A DNA stretch of 64,000 bases from assembly GCA_013400975.1 (NCBI GenBank), contig WBMZ01012761.1, forward strand, positions 62,001-126,000. Direction: 5' to 3'. Position 1 is the stretch's first letter; each line of letters begins with the position of its first letter. Both the position numbers and the translations under genes were made by a program. Shown here piece by piece: positions 1 to 13,500 of the stretch. A model generated the notes under the pieces. It was given only the letters and a program-made list of their open reading frames with translations, was not told the DNA's origin and made no database searches. The DNA comes from Atrichornis clamosus. Taxonomy: Eukaryota; Chordata; Aves; Passeriformes; Menuridae.

Positions 1-2750
1 AGAAATTAAGTACTGAAGAGTTACACAACCAAGACATAAGAAACATAAGAACTGTGGTTGTCTGAGCAGCCTTAATTGCACGTAGCAATAGGATCACCAA
101 TTCACCTTACTCTACAGCTAAGGATACACAAGGGAAAATGAATTTTAATGAAAAATATTGAACAATTTAATCTACAAGGTATATATAACTTGTAAAATTT
201 GAAAGGTATTTTATAGAAGCATTGTTCTGTAGAGATTGCCTTAAAGAACGTGTCTCATTTGACTTCACTGATCCTTATTTGTATCTTGTTTGCTTTACAT
301 TGTAACAACTTCGTATTGTGCAGAAGTTTGTGATATTTTTATTTAATGATTTCTAGTGATTTAGATAGAATTCTTCAAGCTGTAAAACTTTTCTTTTGAA
401 AAATTTGACTGATAATAAACAGCAAAGAGATTTTTTTGGAAAACCCAGATTTATATGGAAGGAATGTCTGAAAACCTAAGCTGTTCAGCAAGTTGCTTAG
501 AATTTGGTCATGATCAATGTGTGATCACCTTTAATATGGTTAATAACTCAACAGTTGTCTTTTTTAACCTTACTTAAATAGTACAACTTTAATTTTAGAA
601 CATGCAAGCTTGGCAAAATAGGGCTGAATATGCCACCAGGCTGGTGTTATTGATTGTATTGCAATCAGCTTCTGAAGTGAACAGACACCATTTAAATGGA
701 CAAGACTATCCCTCTCAAAGCAAGGAACAGAGAATGGGGAAAAGCTTGTTCTGCTTCATGTGCTTCCTCTGTACCTCTGCCCAGTCTTTTAAGAGTCTTG
801 TGCTGTAACCAAGTGACTGTAGACTGCCATGGTCTTAAAAATCTTTCAAAAAGAAGAGAAACAACATGAGGTTTCCTGGGCAATATACCAAATGAAAGTA
901 CTGTTAGTGGAGCTGGTAAAATGATCTTTTTATTTGACTTACCCTATTGCAGCCATGGACAGAATTGAAGAGAGGGTGAATTGTGCCCAACATTGCTGCT
1001 GCCTGGAGATGAAGCCACTAGTTTGAATGAAGCATTATTTTCTTAATATGCTGCCAATATTTCAACACTCTGAGACTGCATGACTAATGATAGTACTTGG
1101 GGATGTGGCAGTGATGCTGAAAATGGAAATTGGCTGCTGGATTTTTGCACTGGAGTGTAGATCAATGGACTGTGGTCAAAGGTATTCTGTTCCATGTGAA
1201 GAGATTTTTTTCTGAGTTTTCACAAAACAAAGATGTCTTCCCTTCTTTTCTCTTATGAAGGTTGTTTGTTTGTTTGTTTGTTTTTTCATAAGGAGACTAG
1301 GTGGTTCTTAGTAGGGAAAAAAAGGCAATTAGAGGAAGATCAGAGAAGGTATTTAGTCATCCTAGGCATTATAAGTTCAGGTCAGTGAGTGTTCAGGAAA
1401 TTAAAAAAGGATCCCCAGCTGTTTTGGGCCAAGGTCTTGTGACAATCAGTACATGACAGAATAACTTCATGCCGAAAAAATAATACAGGTAGAGCTTACC
1501 CTGCTTTGAAGCAACAAAGTGAATAACAAAATTGGCCTCTTGAGCTTGAAGGTCCAGGGTTCCATCCCTATGCATTTACAGTCAAGGAGATATTCTTATC
1601 CCCTTACAAATAAATGGAAAAAGAGGCCGAGAAAGCCCATACCTCAAAACCCCAAATCCTCTTAACATCCTACAAGATCCTATTTCCTTTTTCCTTATCC
1701 TTATAAGATCCAAATCAAACTTTACTGAAGTGACTGGAAAGTTCTCTGTATTTTTAATGCATGTTGTATAAAGCTACTCAATAGTTTATTGTTGTGAACT
1801 TTTCCACCTCGGTCACTGGTTGGTGCTCACTATGTGGACTTGATGAGAATGAGGCAGTTGCAAGCATAGCAAGGTGTTCTTTAGATGTACTTGCATAGAG
1901 TTGAAAGCACAGCATCTCATAAAAGCTGCTCTAACCTGTGGTTAGAGACTTTTAGGCAGTGAAGAATATAATTTAATTCCCTTTGAGGCTTCTTTAGGAG
2001 GAATTGGCAGCCCATCTTGCTTTGGGAAGATATTTGGCTTGACAGCATATTGACTTTATAGTCTTTCTTTCTCACTCACTTCCAGTGAGACACATTTACT
2101 ACTGAATGCTCAACATAATGACAGTCCTTAAGGCACCAGAATGAAGTTCCCAAAAAAGATTCCATTTTGCAATAAAGTCAAATTGTTTTTTGTTAAATAT
2201 TTCAGTGAATGTAAGCCAATTAACCGTTTTTGTCTAAATGCAACACATAGATGGAATGAATTTGTTAAAGAGAAATACCAAAATATTTCTTATTTAACTT
2301 GATAATATGGTAACACAATGTACTGCTGTGTCTTGATAACATACAAGACAATAATATGAATAGGTCAGAAAAATGTGTGCAAAATTGCATCTGTCATGCT
2401 GAAAACCTTTCTGTATAAAATAGTGTTGCCTTAGAGTCATTGAAGCAAATGTTATTTAAATTGGCTTAAATTCCAGCACTCTGCCTTTTAGAATCAGGTT
2501 TAGTTAGCTTAAATGTACTCCATCTAAAATACAGCCTCATAAATGTGCAAAGGTCCTTTTTTTTCTGCATAGTATCGCTTTCAAAAACTAAGTTCAAAGG
2601 TAGATACCTAAAATTGCTGCTTAACTCTATCTAGTCTTAAAAATTCACTAGGAAATCTTTCTGGATGGCAATATGTCTGCCTATGGCTTTATTAGAAGCT
2701 GAGCAGAAGAAAGAGTTGGGAGAGTCTTGCTTTGTGTACCGATTATTCCC
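1..2750. other. Gene-free AT-rich sequence
   Basis: No gene, RNA or dispersed repeat is recognisable here. The only open frames are short (60-68 codons), overlap on both strands and have no domain-like sequence. A short GTTT microsatellite lies at 1261-1286 and is listed separately. The base composition is uniform and AT-rich, as in bird intergenic or intronic DNA. Confidence 0.7.
1261..1286. repeat. (GTTT)n microsatellite
   Basis: About five to six GTTT units run into a short T stretch. This is a simple tetranucleotide repeat with no sign of an attached retroelement. Confidence 0.85.
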
Positions 2751-2890
2751 ATTAGAATCATGGACTATCTTGGACTGGAAGGGGGACCCATAGGGATCAT
2801 TGATCCAACTCCCTGCTTCTCACAGGTCTACCTAAGGCTGAGCCATGTAACTGAGAGCATCATCCAGACTCTCAGAACTAGTGAGCCAAG
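2751..2890 (-). mobile_element. CR1 LINE 3' fragment, minus strand, old
   Basis: Read on the plus strand, the block starts with an AGAATCATGGA-like tail. It continues with the CR1 3' UTR words CTTGGACTGGAAGGG, GATCATTGATCCAACTCCCTGC and GAGAGCATCATCCAGAC. These match, from memory, the reverse complement of the 3' end of an avian CR1 subfamily, so the element lies on the minus strand with its tail at the low-coordinate end. It is 5'-truncated, as almost all CR1 copies are, and carries many substitutions. The open frame across it (2727-2909) has no coding meaning. The upper border is approximate. Confidence 0.75.
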
Positions 2891-4840
2891 GTTTGCTTTT
2901 CCTGGGTGAACTGCATGACTCCATAGCTACAGAGTCGTTCTGAGCAGGGTGCAAGAGCTTGCGAAATACAGACCGAAGGAACATGCCTTTGCCCTGCTCA
3001 CCCACCGCTGCATGAAGCCTGATAGCTGTGGAGCTCTCCTGGGAATGTATTGTTAATATCTCAGGAGGGACACTTACTGTCCATCTCCCAACTCATGGAA
3101 TGTTGCAACACATGCCACATGTGTGAATCTTCCATCTACTGGGTCTAATAGTCTGTACATGCAAACAACCATGACCCACATGCATCTAGATCGTTTATAG
3201 TAAATGAGAAATATTTTGCTTCTGTTTCTCAATTGCTATTGGAAAAGTGTTCCAGAAACTATCTCATCTGACAGGTAAGAACTTTTAATAATTCTTGTTC
3301 TGAGTTTATTCCTTGGCCATTCCTTTTTGTCTTTTTGTGACTTTGCCTTTTAATTTAAACCGCCCTTCGGTCTCCAATGTTTAACTTTGTGATGTGTTTA
3401 CATATAGCAAACATATCTTCTCTTGGCTTTTCTTCTAAGAGAGTCAGGAAGCCAAGTGTTCTTTTAGACTTCCCTGTAAAACAGACTGTCCAAACTTATG
3501 ATCATACTGGTTGCTTTCCCATCTACTTGCTCCAAATGGAGAGTGTTTGCTCTTGGACATGAATGACCAGAATTGTGAAGGAGTAATTAAAAGAAAATTT
3601 TGAAAATATTTTGTGTAGAAGTCTTGAATATTTACCAAAAATATTTCTCATACTACCTTTCTTAGATGACTTTACCTTTCTACGAGGGCACATTAATTAT
3701 TAGCCATGTCAAATTTATCTCCCCTCTTTAATTTCCATCTCAGAGATTTTCATGCAATGTAAATTCATGTGATGTAAGTAATGTAAGTTCCTACATGCAT
3801 AACCTTGCATTTTTGCATTACTTATTTTCACCACAATTCCACTCCTAGAATTCTCAGGGTGTGCCACTGAGATTCTTCTTTCTGACCTTTTCTGGGATCT
3901 ACCTCACTTAAATTTCAGAAGCACAATTTCAAATAAGACAAGGTGAAATCTTTAAACTATGCTGGATCTGATTTGTCATTGTGTGATTCCTCTTCTGAGT
4001 TGTTACTAACAAGTTCAATTGAGTTAGGGAAGTATAGATTTGAATGCAAACATGAAACAAACTGAAATAATGAGATTCTGCATTTTTCCAAAACTAAATT
4101 CTGAGAGGGTGTTGTTTTGAGTTTAGATATAATACAGCTAACTTAAAGGATAATTTTTGTTGATGTAGTCTAGAGTTAGCACAAAATAAGTTCCTTTGAT
4201 AACTATTTGTAACTTTTTCAAAGATATTTAATCAGTTTGAAGTAATTTACAGAAAGCCAGAAGCCTGATTAGACTATTCTTTGAATTAAATACAATATAG
4301 AGAATAGAGAGCTTGTGACATTATGGAAATGTCCCTGTTTGCAATGATGATTTTGAGAAAGATGGTTTGAGTAGGAGGTTGTTAGAGGAAATGACTGACC
4401 TTGGTGCTTGTGAAAGAACATGCAATTGGTTAATCAAAGAGCAATGTAAAAAACAGATTGCAATTAGAGTTCTCTGAAACCATACCACAGAAAAATACGT
4501 TATTTCAACGAGGTAACAATAGCCTAAAGATAATACAGATTTGAAATCCTTTTCTGTCATGGAATTTTAACACAGTTCTCAGGATTTCAAAATGTCCAGC
4601 TGTTCTAAAATGCTTCTGAAATCCCAAACCTTCCTACAGTCCTAAGAACCCACCAAGCAGGTTCAGATGGAATCTAGGGGAAGCAGCTCCTTTTTCTCCT
4701 CAGATACCAAGACCTATTTTGTGAGAAGTCTGCTGATGAAAATACAGCAAAACAATCAGGTAACACAGGATGAATTTGCTGTCTGTCTTTCTGCTCTCTC
4801 TTGCTCTCAGAGCACAAGTTAGTTCTCTTGCCAGTGTGTT
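2891..4840. other. Gene-free sequence between CR1 fragments
   Basis: No recognisable gene or repeat. The part from 2930 to 3120 is somewhat richer in G and C and could be further, unrecognisable CR1 sequence. The rest is AT-rich. A good splice-donor-like ACAG|GTAAGA occurs at 3275, with no convincing acceptor upstream. Confidence 0.6.
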
Positions 4841-5000
4841 TCTTCTGGCAGCCAGGAGGGCCAGTCGTGTCCTGGGGTGCCTCAGGCCCAGCATCGTCAA
4901 CCAGGCAAGTGGGGGGGATTGTCCAGCTCTGCTCTGCACTGGGGCAGCCTCACCTTGTGTGCTGTGAGCGGTTTGGGGCACTGCAATGTAATTTTGTACG
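4841..5000 (+). mobile_element. CR1 LINE internal fragment, plus strand
   Basis: The sequence contains, in order, words of the C-terminal reverse-transcriptase region of CR1: GTCCTGGGGTGCCTCAGGC, ATTGTCCAGCTCTGCTCTGC, CTGGGGCAGCCTCACCTTG and TTTGGGGCACTGCAATGTAA. In intact CR1 this stretch encodes the end of ORF2, just after the polymerase domain. The reading frame here is broken by substitutions and indels. The surrounding overlapping open frames on both strands (4700-5300, up to 150 codons) result from the higher GC of this LINE fragment and are not genes. The borders are approximate, and related sequence may continue to about 5090. Confidence 0.8.
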
Positions 5001-6393
5001 AGATTCCCAAGCCGCAGAGAAGATGTGTCTGGAAATGTGCTGCTGTTTGGATAACACACAAGGAGAGCTCCGGCTCCAGGAGCACTGAATACCAGCACCT
5101 GCTGTGCACCTGGCAGCAGGAAGCAATGAGGCCAGACTTTTGATAACTTCATGGTAGGCAGAGTTAGGTAGAGGAACTAGTGCTTCATGAGTCAAGGAAA
5201 TGCAGGTGTTTTCTGTGGGGAAGGTCACAGCAGAGCTGGGAGGGTAAGAAAGAGGAACAGAGACACGATAAGAAAAATCCCTGCAAAATGATCCCTCCAA
5301 GATACATAAATAAAATCAGTTGAAGAACATGATTGTTTACAGTAAGTTCTTCAGAAATTTCCATGTCTGTATTTCTCAGAAAAAAAGTGTAATATTAAAA
5401 TCTACTTTTGATTGCATGAGTTAATATAATTTTACATTTCTGTACCTAAGTCCTCTAAAAGGAGTGAGTCTGTAAATATTAAAGTTCCATATAATTCACA
5501 GGAACTGTCAAGGACTCTAAGAAAAGGGTTCAGCAGTACATATGACTTGAAAATAAAAATTCAAACAGATTACACCTGAGATACCTCTCACATAGCAGGA
5601 CACGTAAGTAAACACTGCAAACTTAGTTATCATATCATCTGTATGTATCAAAATATTGTCTCTCCAAAGAAGAGAATTATTGATTTCCTGGATAGCAGAG
5701 GTGAAGACCTGATCCCACCCACACTGGTGACACAATTCCTTGGCTTCCAAGGAACAAAAATATTCTATGTGTCACCCTGATCAAGAAGATCATAGAATTA
5801 AACCCCCAAAAGACTGACATTTGGTTAAATGGCTTTTATTCTATTATTACAAGCAAAACCCAAGAATTTTGTCTGACATGGACATCCTAAAGACAGTGGC
5901 ACTATTTAATTTCTGACATCCTCATGCAGCAGAGAGGTGATGATTTCAGTAGTGCTCTGCACAAGTGAGGGGAGCTCTGTGGAACTGATTACACTGTCTG
6001 GACCCACACCAGTGCACCTCCTGACTTGTGATAGAGCTTATGTTTCTGAGGGTTGTTCCTGAGTAGGTAGAATAATCAATGAGGTTATCTGATGCCCTCT
6101 AAACCTGACAGCTATCCCTGGAAAGGGTGATATTCTGAATCAACAGTAAGACAAGTGATGAAACATAAGTCAAAATGTATCAAGTAATACAGTTTATTGG
6201 TTGTGGTTTTGTGTTTTTTTTTTTTTTAAACATGTATAATCTGCTGGGTGATGGATATACTTCCTATTAGAAAAAAACATTTTAGAAGATCATAAAAGAA
6301 ATAACATCTTTTCAGAAGGAATTAAAAATACGTTTTATCTGTTACAAGTGGTTGAAACTGTTTACCATTGTCTGTGTATAAATCCTTTGCATT
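5001..6393. other. Gene-free sequence
   Basis: Mostly unique AT-rich DNA between two CR1 fragments. The first 100-300 bases remain GC-richer and may be an eroded extension of the CR1 copy to the left. A T run of about 13 lies near 6216-6228. No coding region is visible. Confidence 0.6.
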
Positions 6394-6575
6394 ACTTGGC
6401 ACTGGAACTGGTTGCCCTGAGAGGTTGTGAATGCCCCATTCCTGCAGGTGTTTGAGGCCACACTGGATGGAGCTCTGAGCAACCTGGTCTAGTGTAAGGT
6501 GTCCTTGTCCACGACAGGGGGCTTGGAACTTTAAGGTTGTTTCCAAACCAAACTTTTCTATGTTCTGTGATTACT
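6394..6575 (+). mobile_element. CR1 LINE 3' end, plus strand
   Basis: This is a recognisable CR1 3' terminus in sense orientation. The ordered words are GGCACTGGAACTGGTTGCCC, GAGGTTGTGAATGCCCCATT, GGTGTTTGAGGCCACACTGG, AGCAACCTGGTCTAGTG and the closing TTTCTATGTTCTGTGATTA, which is the decayed octamer tail. It covers the last codons of ORF2 and the short 3' UTR. The copy is 5'-truncated and about 180 bp long. The spacing between words agrees with the family, with only small gaps. Confidence 0.88.
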
Positions 6576-7107
6576 GCTGTGTATGTCCTTGCATCTGCAC
6601 AAAATAATCCTGAAACTCTTGTAATTCCAGCATCTAAGATTAAATGTCAACCTAAGATTTTCATAAGTTTCTCAGGTTATTCTTTCATATGCATCTATAA
6701 ATTTAATGTTACAGGGCTGATTACATGTCCTGCAGAACTTTCGAGGCCCCAGAGTGCAAGTGCTGCTGTACTATGTCTGAATATCCACTGAATATCCACT
6801 AGACAGTACTGTCTCTAATGGTGACAAATATTGGATACATAGCAAAAAAGTTTTAAAAATCCAAGGAAGACAAAGGCTTTTCCAAGTTTTATCTCCCACC
6901 TTATGTCAACCAAATAGACAATTTTTAAGCCAATATTGAGTGAAAAGCACAGTGTTTACTAGCCCTGTCTCCTGTGAATTTTTCCAGTCCTTTCTGGAAT
7001 TCACTTTCATCTCTCACAGGATTATGTAGCACTGTCCCACAATTGAATAATATTGTAGTAATAATCATGGTAATAATTACGTATGATCGATTGTTATGGT
7101 GTATTGT

Positions 7108-7136
7108 TATATATATATATATAATTAGTATATATA
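7108..7136. repeat. (TA)n microsatellite
   Basis: Alternating TA with one short interruption, set in an extremely AT-rich 200-bp stretch. Confidence 0.8.
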
Positions 7137-7481
7137 TTGTTAATTGATATTGGTAGTTGTTATAATTAATATCTAGAAACTGCCACTGTAATTTCCTATT
7201 CACTATCTTTAAATTACTCATGGTTCAATGACCAGAGTAATATATACTCTTATAACTATTTATTCCTTACAAAACAGTTTTGCAAAACATCATATATCAT
7301 CCTTTCTCATGGACCTTTTTCCAAGCTGAAACATCATAGTCTGTTTTTCTCATTCAAAAGGGCTCCATAACCTCTGACCATCCATGGGAACCTTTTCCTA
7401 CTTATGCTTTCTGCTATGGTAGGGCCAACAGTGTATTTTGTTCAAGGAGTGGACACGCTCTGTATGTACATGCTGGCACTG

Positions 7482-7523
7482 TTCTTGTTCTTTTTTCTCT
7501 CATTCTTGTTCTTTTTTCTCTCT
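7482..7523. repeat. 21-bp tandem duplication (2 copies)
   Basis: The unit TTCTTGTTCTTTTTTCTCTC plus one base occurs at 7482-7502 and again at 7503-7523 with only the last base differing. It is a pyrimidine-rich direct duplication and probably arose by replication slippage. Confidence 0.9.
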
Positions 7524-10500
7524 AGATACATATGTTGTTGTTGTTGTGTTTTGTTGTTATTTTATTTTTTTCCTTCCTTCTTTCCTCTGCCAAACCAAGG
7601 AAACTGTTTCTTAGTCAGCCCTAATCTTAAAACCTTCCATCTCTTTTTTCTTTTTTTATTAACAGGAATTTCTTGGAAGGAATTTCTGTTCCTTATGTTA
7701 CTCAGAATGAACTGCTTAATCTTTCTACAGCTATTTCTCCATCAGTGGTAGATGAGAAGTCAGTTAGTGCCATAAAAAATTGCCTATCCTTAGTATCAGA
7801 CACAGGAGTCAGGCTCAGAAAAAGAACTGGACCCCATTTTCTCTGATATTTTTCCCTGTTAACTGTGATTTGGAGAATCAGGAAACAAATTGTGTTTGTC
7901 TCAATATGTTTGGCACTCTGAGCCCATAAGCACATCAGAAAATATAAAGATGGTGTGATTTCTAGGAGGTTCAGAGAAATTGGTCTGGCATTATAGTAGT
8001 GGAAAGTATTCCATTTCATAATGAAGCTTCATATCTGGGCAAAGTATTTACTTAAAGTATTCCCTTTTTCAAACCTTAAGCTCTAACTTGTCCAGAATTT
8101 GTCCAGAATGTTTAGAGGAACAAAAGTCCTAAGTTTGGCAAAGAATGTGATACATTCCTTCCTGAAGCACTTCAGTGAAGGTGTGAAACTATTCTGTGGG
8201 CTTTAAGAATGTATCCACAAAACCTTTCCATGAGCAGTGCTCTGTTTTGGTAAGTTTGAAAGAGCTGTAAGTGTAGTTTCATTAATTCTGTTTTTGTTTT
8301 TGCTTTCTGCATGGAACAAATGCAAACTTTACTAATTTATTTAAAAATCAATATCATATAGAGAGCAAATTGCTTTTATGGCTTACTTTATGGTGTTATG
8401 GCTCACACAGTATTATTGCAGTAAATGCAGAAACTTTAGCACTGTTTAAATCAAAAGTGAACATTATAAGACAGCAAGCTCAGCAAACAAAAGTAGTGTT
8501 ATAGAAAGTAAAAACACATTGATAAAGTACTCTGTCATCTAATAATTTTCTGCAGTTTGTTCAAAATTAGTTTTAGAGGTGTCAGCTAATAAGTGGACAA
8601 TACTTTCTTACTCTGCATGATTTTAAATTTTACTTAAAAGCTGTTATCTATCGATACAGCTAGAAACAGTGATGTTGCCCAATGCTCATTAAAAATAATA
8701 ATACTTACCTATTCAAGATTGTTCCTTGTACTTATTGTGGTTTGTAGAATTGTTTTTTATCGTTTTGAATCAGTGACCACAGAATGCTTTCTGGACTTAC
8801 CAAGAGTAATGGCGGGGAGAGTCTCTCTCTCTGAAATGTGAGAGATATATAGTATTAATATCTAAGTGTATTAATATTACATCCCTTCAACAAGTCACAT
8901 GGAATTCTATTAAATTGCGAGTAAAGGGTTGCCCATAGATTTAATACTTCAGCAACACAGAGGATTTAGTGGACACAAGACATCACTGATTCTTGCTGTG
9001 AGAGGAGTGGGAGGTATTAAAGGAAGGTGACCTTCTGCTGTGTGTTGGCTGCACCTCTCCTTATTCCATGCATTTCTTACAGCATTTGGATTCAGCAGCT
9101 TCTCAAGGTCTGCTTATTTTGGCATGCTGAGATCTGACCAGAAAAAAGATAGGAAGGTCTTCCTTACACAGTAGTGTTCTTTGAGGGCATATGCTTTAGG
9201 CTTTGATATTGAAGGAGAAAATGCCCTGTTCTCCTTAACTGGACTAATATTTTTCCTCTTCCTTTAACGCTGCTCACCACAGCAAATGCACAGTGAGCCC
9301 TAATCTTTCCCTTCTCAGTCCAGAGCCCAGTTGGATCCAGTCTGGCACAGGGCTGAAGACCTGTCTGCTGCACTGCCAATAAGGTGTGCAGCAGAGCAGG
9401 GCAGTTGTTTAGCTGCGTATTAACACAGAACGTAATTTTGTCTTTAACCACACCCCAGGTGAGGTGAGGCCAGTGCTGGTCCTGCCACGCTCGCGGCTGA
9501 CAGGACCAGGAGGAGCAGATGTGGCTGTCAGGGCTGAGTACCGTTCCACCACTTGGCTCTGCTACGTCAGCACTGCCCTGTGAACTGCACGTGTTGCCAT
9601 AAAGTTAAACCCTTCAGCAGAATTCACCACAAGTACTTCTGTTGATCAGACTTTTACAGACCCTGTTGCTTATTGTGTCAAACATGGCTTGTAAAATGAA
9701 GTATGGAGTATTAATTAAAAAGCTTGGGATTCATGACGCATGATAATGAAGTTAGAGGCACACCTATCACAGTCTCCTAGAGTTATCTTTAAAAAACAGT
9801 GATTTAAAAAATACTCTTTTATGTCCATTTGCTTTGGAATATCTAAATGAATAATGAAAATAATTTCCTTCAACTATATTATCTTCATGCCTCACTGTCC
9901 TTAAGCAGATGCATGATCTTTGCATGGGACTAGTTCTGTTCACTCTAAAGGGACTAAGTTCGTGCTTAGCTTTGAGCACATTTAAACATTTTGTTATGCA
10001 GGGGGTGATATCTCAAGAAAAAAATATCAGCTTCTGTGCATAAAATATGTGTCAAGCTATCATATAATGTATAATTTACTCCAACCAATTAGCAAGTAAA
10101 AAGATTCAGTATGAAGAAAAAAAAAGCATCATTAGACTATGTGTTTCTTGCTGCAAGAAATTTAAAAAAATGTGTTCAGTTATCTAGAAGTGTAATTTTG
10201 TATTCCCAGGCAAGGTTTTGTCCAGGGGATTGTTATGGACATGAGAAACTTCTTGCTTTACAACTTGACTCAGATATTTCTGCAATGGCATGGACAACTT
10301 GTAGTTAAGTAAAACACTTGTGAGTGTGTATCAGGAAGTCCAGTTATTCCCTTAGGAAATAGTTTCTTATTCTTCATATGGATAAGGTAGAATTAACATT
10401 CTGTAAGATTAAAATTTGTTGTATTGATATTCTGGAAAAAAATCGTACAATGAGTGGATGAAAAAGAAATGGACATCTCAGGAGACAGAGGATACCAAGA

Positions 10501-13500
10501 TCAAAGACTAGGAAGGAGCAGATAGTAAGAAAGCACATGTACAGCAGCAAATGTTTTGTAGCCTACCAGTGACAGCACTCAGCTTGAAGTTGGGTGCAGC
10601 TGAATTAGATCTTAAAGATCAGTTAGATTTAGTGAACTGCCATTTTGAATACTTCATTAACTAATTGGTATTGGTATTTTGGAAAGTAATTAATGCTGAA
10701 TTTCATGTAGAGTAGTTTAAGTATTAGGATTTTATTTGTACAGCTATGATGGCATAGTTATGAAATGCTTTCTCTGCTATTAATTCCTCTAAATTGGACA
10801 TCAGAAAAAAATGTGTTTTATAGAAAAGAGGGGCAGGGGTGCACACCACTTTGTATTTCTCACTCTTGTATTATTCAGTTAAGGACTGAAAAAGAAGTTG
10901 TCAGAGAAGTCTCTGGACAGGGATGGTGGCATTTGAAGACAATGTTAGTGCAGTGGTGTAAGTTGCATTGCACTGAGCTGCTTCTGGTTGAGAAATAAGA
11001 AAAGAGAGAAGCAATTTTTAGAGATGCTGAATAGTTTGAAGGTGAGTATGAATTGATAATTAAAGTACCTCCTATTAAGAATTCTAAGCCTGCCTCTTCA
11101 ATAAAATATTCCTATGGCAAAAATACTTTTGCCTGCATGAGCAGGAATATGAGAGGGTATTAAGTTGTGAGAAGTTAAGAGAGAAATACAGATATAGAAA
11201 CAGTTGTGTCTTCAAGGTCTTAACACAGTAAAATTTATACATAAATAATCATTAAACAATTCCTTTATCTTCATCCAATGCAGCCCTTCAGATTTTGAAC
11301 AAGGGCATGACGTCAGTGAAACTTAAGCATGTCTTCAGAATAAATATTTAAGAATTAATTCTAAATATTCAGTAATGCCAGTCCAATATTTTTAAAGACT
11401 GTAAATACGACTTGTGTTGATCAATTCCTCCTACCCCCCAACAAAGAGGAAAAAAAAAAGAAGAAATTCACACTTGTTCCATTCGCATTTACCCTTACTG
11501 CCTTGAACATCCCCTTTGTTCACAGACCCTCTTGAGCTTTATTCCCACAGATGTGAGACTGGAAATACTGAAGCAGCTTCCAGTATCAAAGAGGTGTAGT
11601 CACTCCTAAAGTGACAACTCTTGTTTTCAGAGCAAGATATGGGAAGCAAGGGCAAAAAGCAGTCAAAACTTGCTGACCTGATGTCTGGCTCCTTACATCT
11701 ATTTTTAGATTGAAGCAGAGCTTTCTTCATACACTGAGCAGCTTCTGCAAAATCAATTTTTTATATCAATCTATTCAGTAATCATAGATGTTGCTAGCTT
11801 TAGAAAGAAATAAAGTTAGTGGGTCATGTTTTATTTCCTGTTGAAGCATAAAAATAATTAATAACTTTGAAAATCCTTTTCTTTGCAGCACTTGTTTTAG
11901 TATTTAATGGAATTGTGGACTTTTTAAACCTCAGGCTCCTCCTTCCTGCACCTCCTAAATTGCTATTACTAGCTCAGTTACATTTCCTTATTTCCTGCAA
12001 TGTATTTGCCAAAATGGGCTTCTTTTGCTCTTGTATGATTATTTCAAAATCATCTAATATGCCTTGAGTCAAAGACAATGAGAGATGTTCTTTCTGTGAA
12101 ACAAGTCATCCATGGAGCGAGGTCAGCAGTCCTTTCTCCAGTATCTCCCCTATATTTCTTCATAAATTTGTCATGTCATTGTAGCTCCCACTTAAATCAG
12201 AAAAAGAGAAAGAGTAAATAAGGAAGAGACATTATTCTATAAATTTTGTGATATTCTTTTTTCTCTCTCCCCATGACACTGCACCTACAACTGTCCTGCT
12301 GTTGTTACTGGAGAAGACTTAGAGCTCCTTCAGAATGGTGAGTCTGGTGGCTGGCAGTCTTCAGAGACCCTTTCTGGAGCAGTTCCACTAACATGTGCCT
12401 GTTCCTTATTATTGGTAGAACATGAAGATTTTAAGCCCTGATTGACTGAATATGGCATGATTTGGAAATAAAAACATGCATTTTTTCCTTTCAATGTCAG
12501 TGTTTCAAGACTAGAATATCACAAGTTTGATTTCTCTCCCATCAAACATGGATAAAAGACCTGAAGATAATGACCCTAACCTGATGTTGAGAGGATGAAT
12601 TTCTGGTATGTAAAATGACTGCCATAATATTAGAGATTTTGTTAGTGCTGAGACAGACTGACTGGCCCAATAAAATCTCCAAGATTAAAAGCACATGTCC
12701 TCTGTCATACTAAAAGTAAATAATTAAGTCCTTTGTGGCATGATTTGATTCTTAGATTTGAAGAGGGCTTCTAAAACGAACCCCGCTTTACCTGGGTTAG
12801 TACCTGTGATGACAATCTTTTGAAAGAACTCTGAAGAATAGTTGGAGTTTCTATGTTCTATCTTTTCCTACCTGTTTCTATCTCATTCCATAAGAGATGT
12901 TGAGAAAGATACCTTTTCTTGTTTCAAAAGTCAGTTATTTTTTCCTTGGTCAGATTGTTTCTCTTCTCCACCCCTGCCCCCCCCCAAACATGTAATAGGT
13001 GCTATTTTATTTCAGTCCTCTAAGTTTATGTTTCATGCTGAAGGAAAATAATACTCCTGATTAAAAAGTAAACTACATGTACTATAATATTCAAAACAGC
13101 AGATTTCAGTCATCTTTAATTATGCTTCATCTTTATCTACAAACTGTTTAAAATTCAGAAAATGCATTAAAAAAGTTGTTTGGCTGTTCTGGTATTTTTG
13201 TTACTCTATTGAATTCAACCTGTCTCATGGTTTATGTGTATTCTGTTTTTTGTCTGCAAAAGGGAAAGTTCATTCTTGTCTTTTATGCTACATGGTAGAT
13301 AATAAATCATGTAAAAACTTCAAACATTTCTTTTATGAAAGGCAAAAAAGTTTTTCTGAAAAAAAAAAACCCACACCAAAACAAGAGCAGAGTGAAATAA
13401 TTAAACTATTTTTTATTACTTGTACATGTTTTAAATCCAATTTATTTCAAAATCTGCATATTACTGTATAACAAGCAGTACAACTACATGCCACGTTAAG

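Noticed and set aside
4700..5152. 150-codon minus-strand frame with several overlapping frames on the other strand
   Set aside because: It lies antisense to a CR1 reverse-transcriptase fragment. The GC-rich LINE remnant lacks AT-rich stop codons and so produces long frames on both strands.
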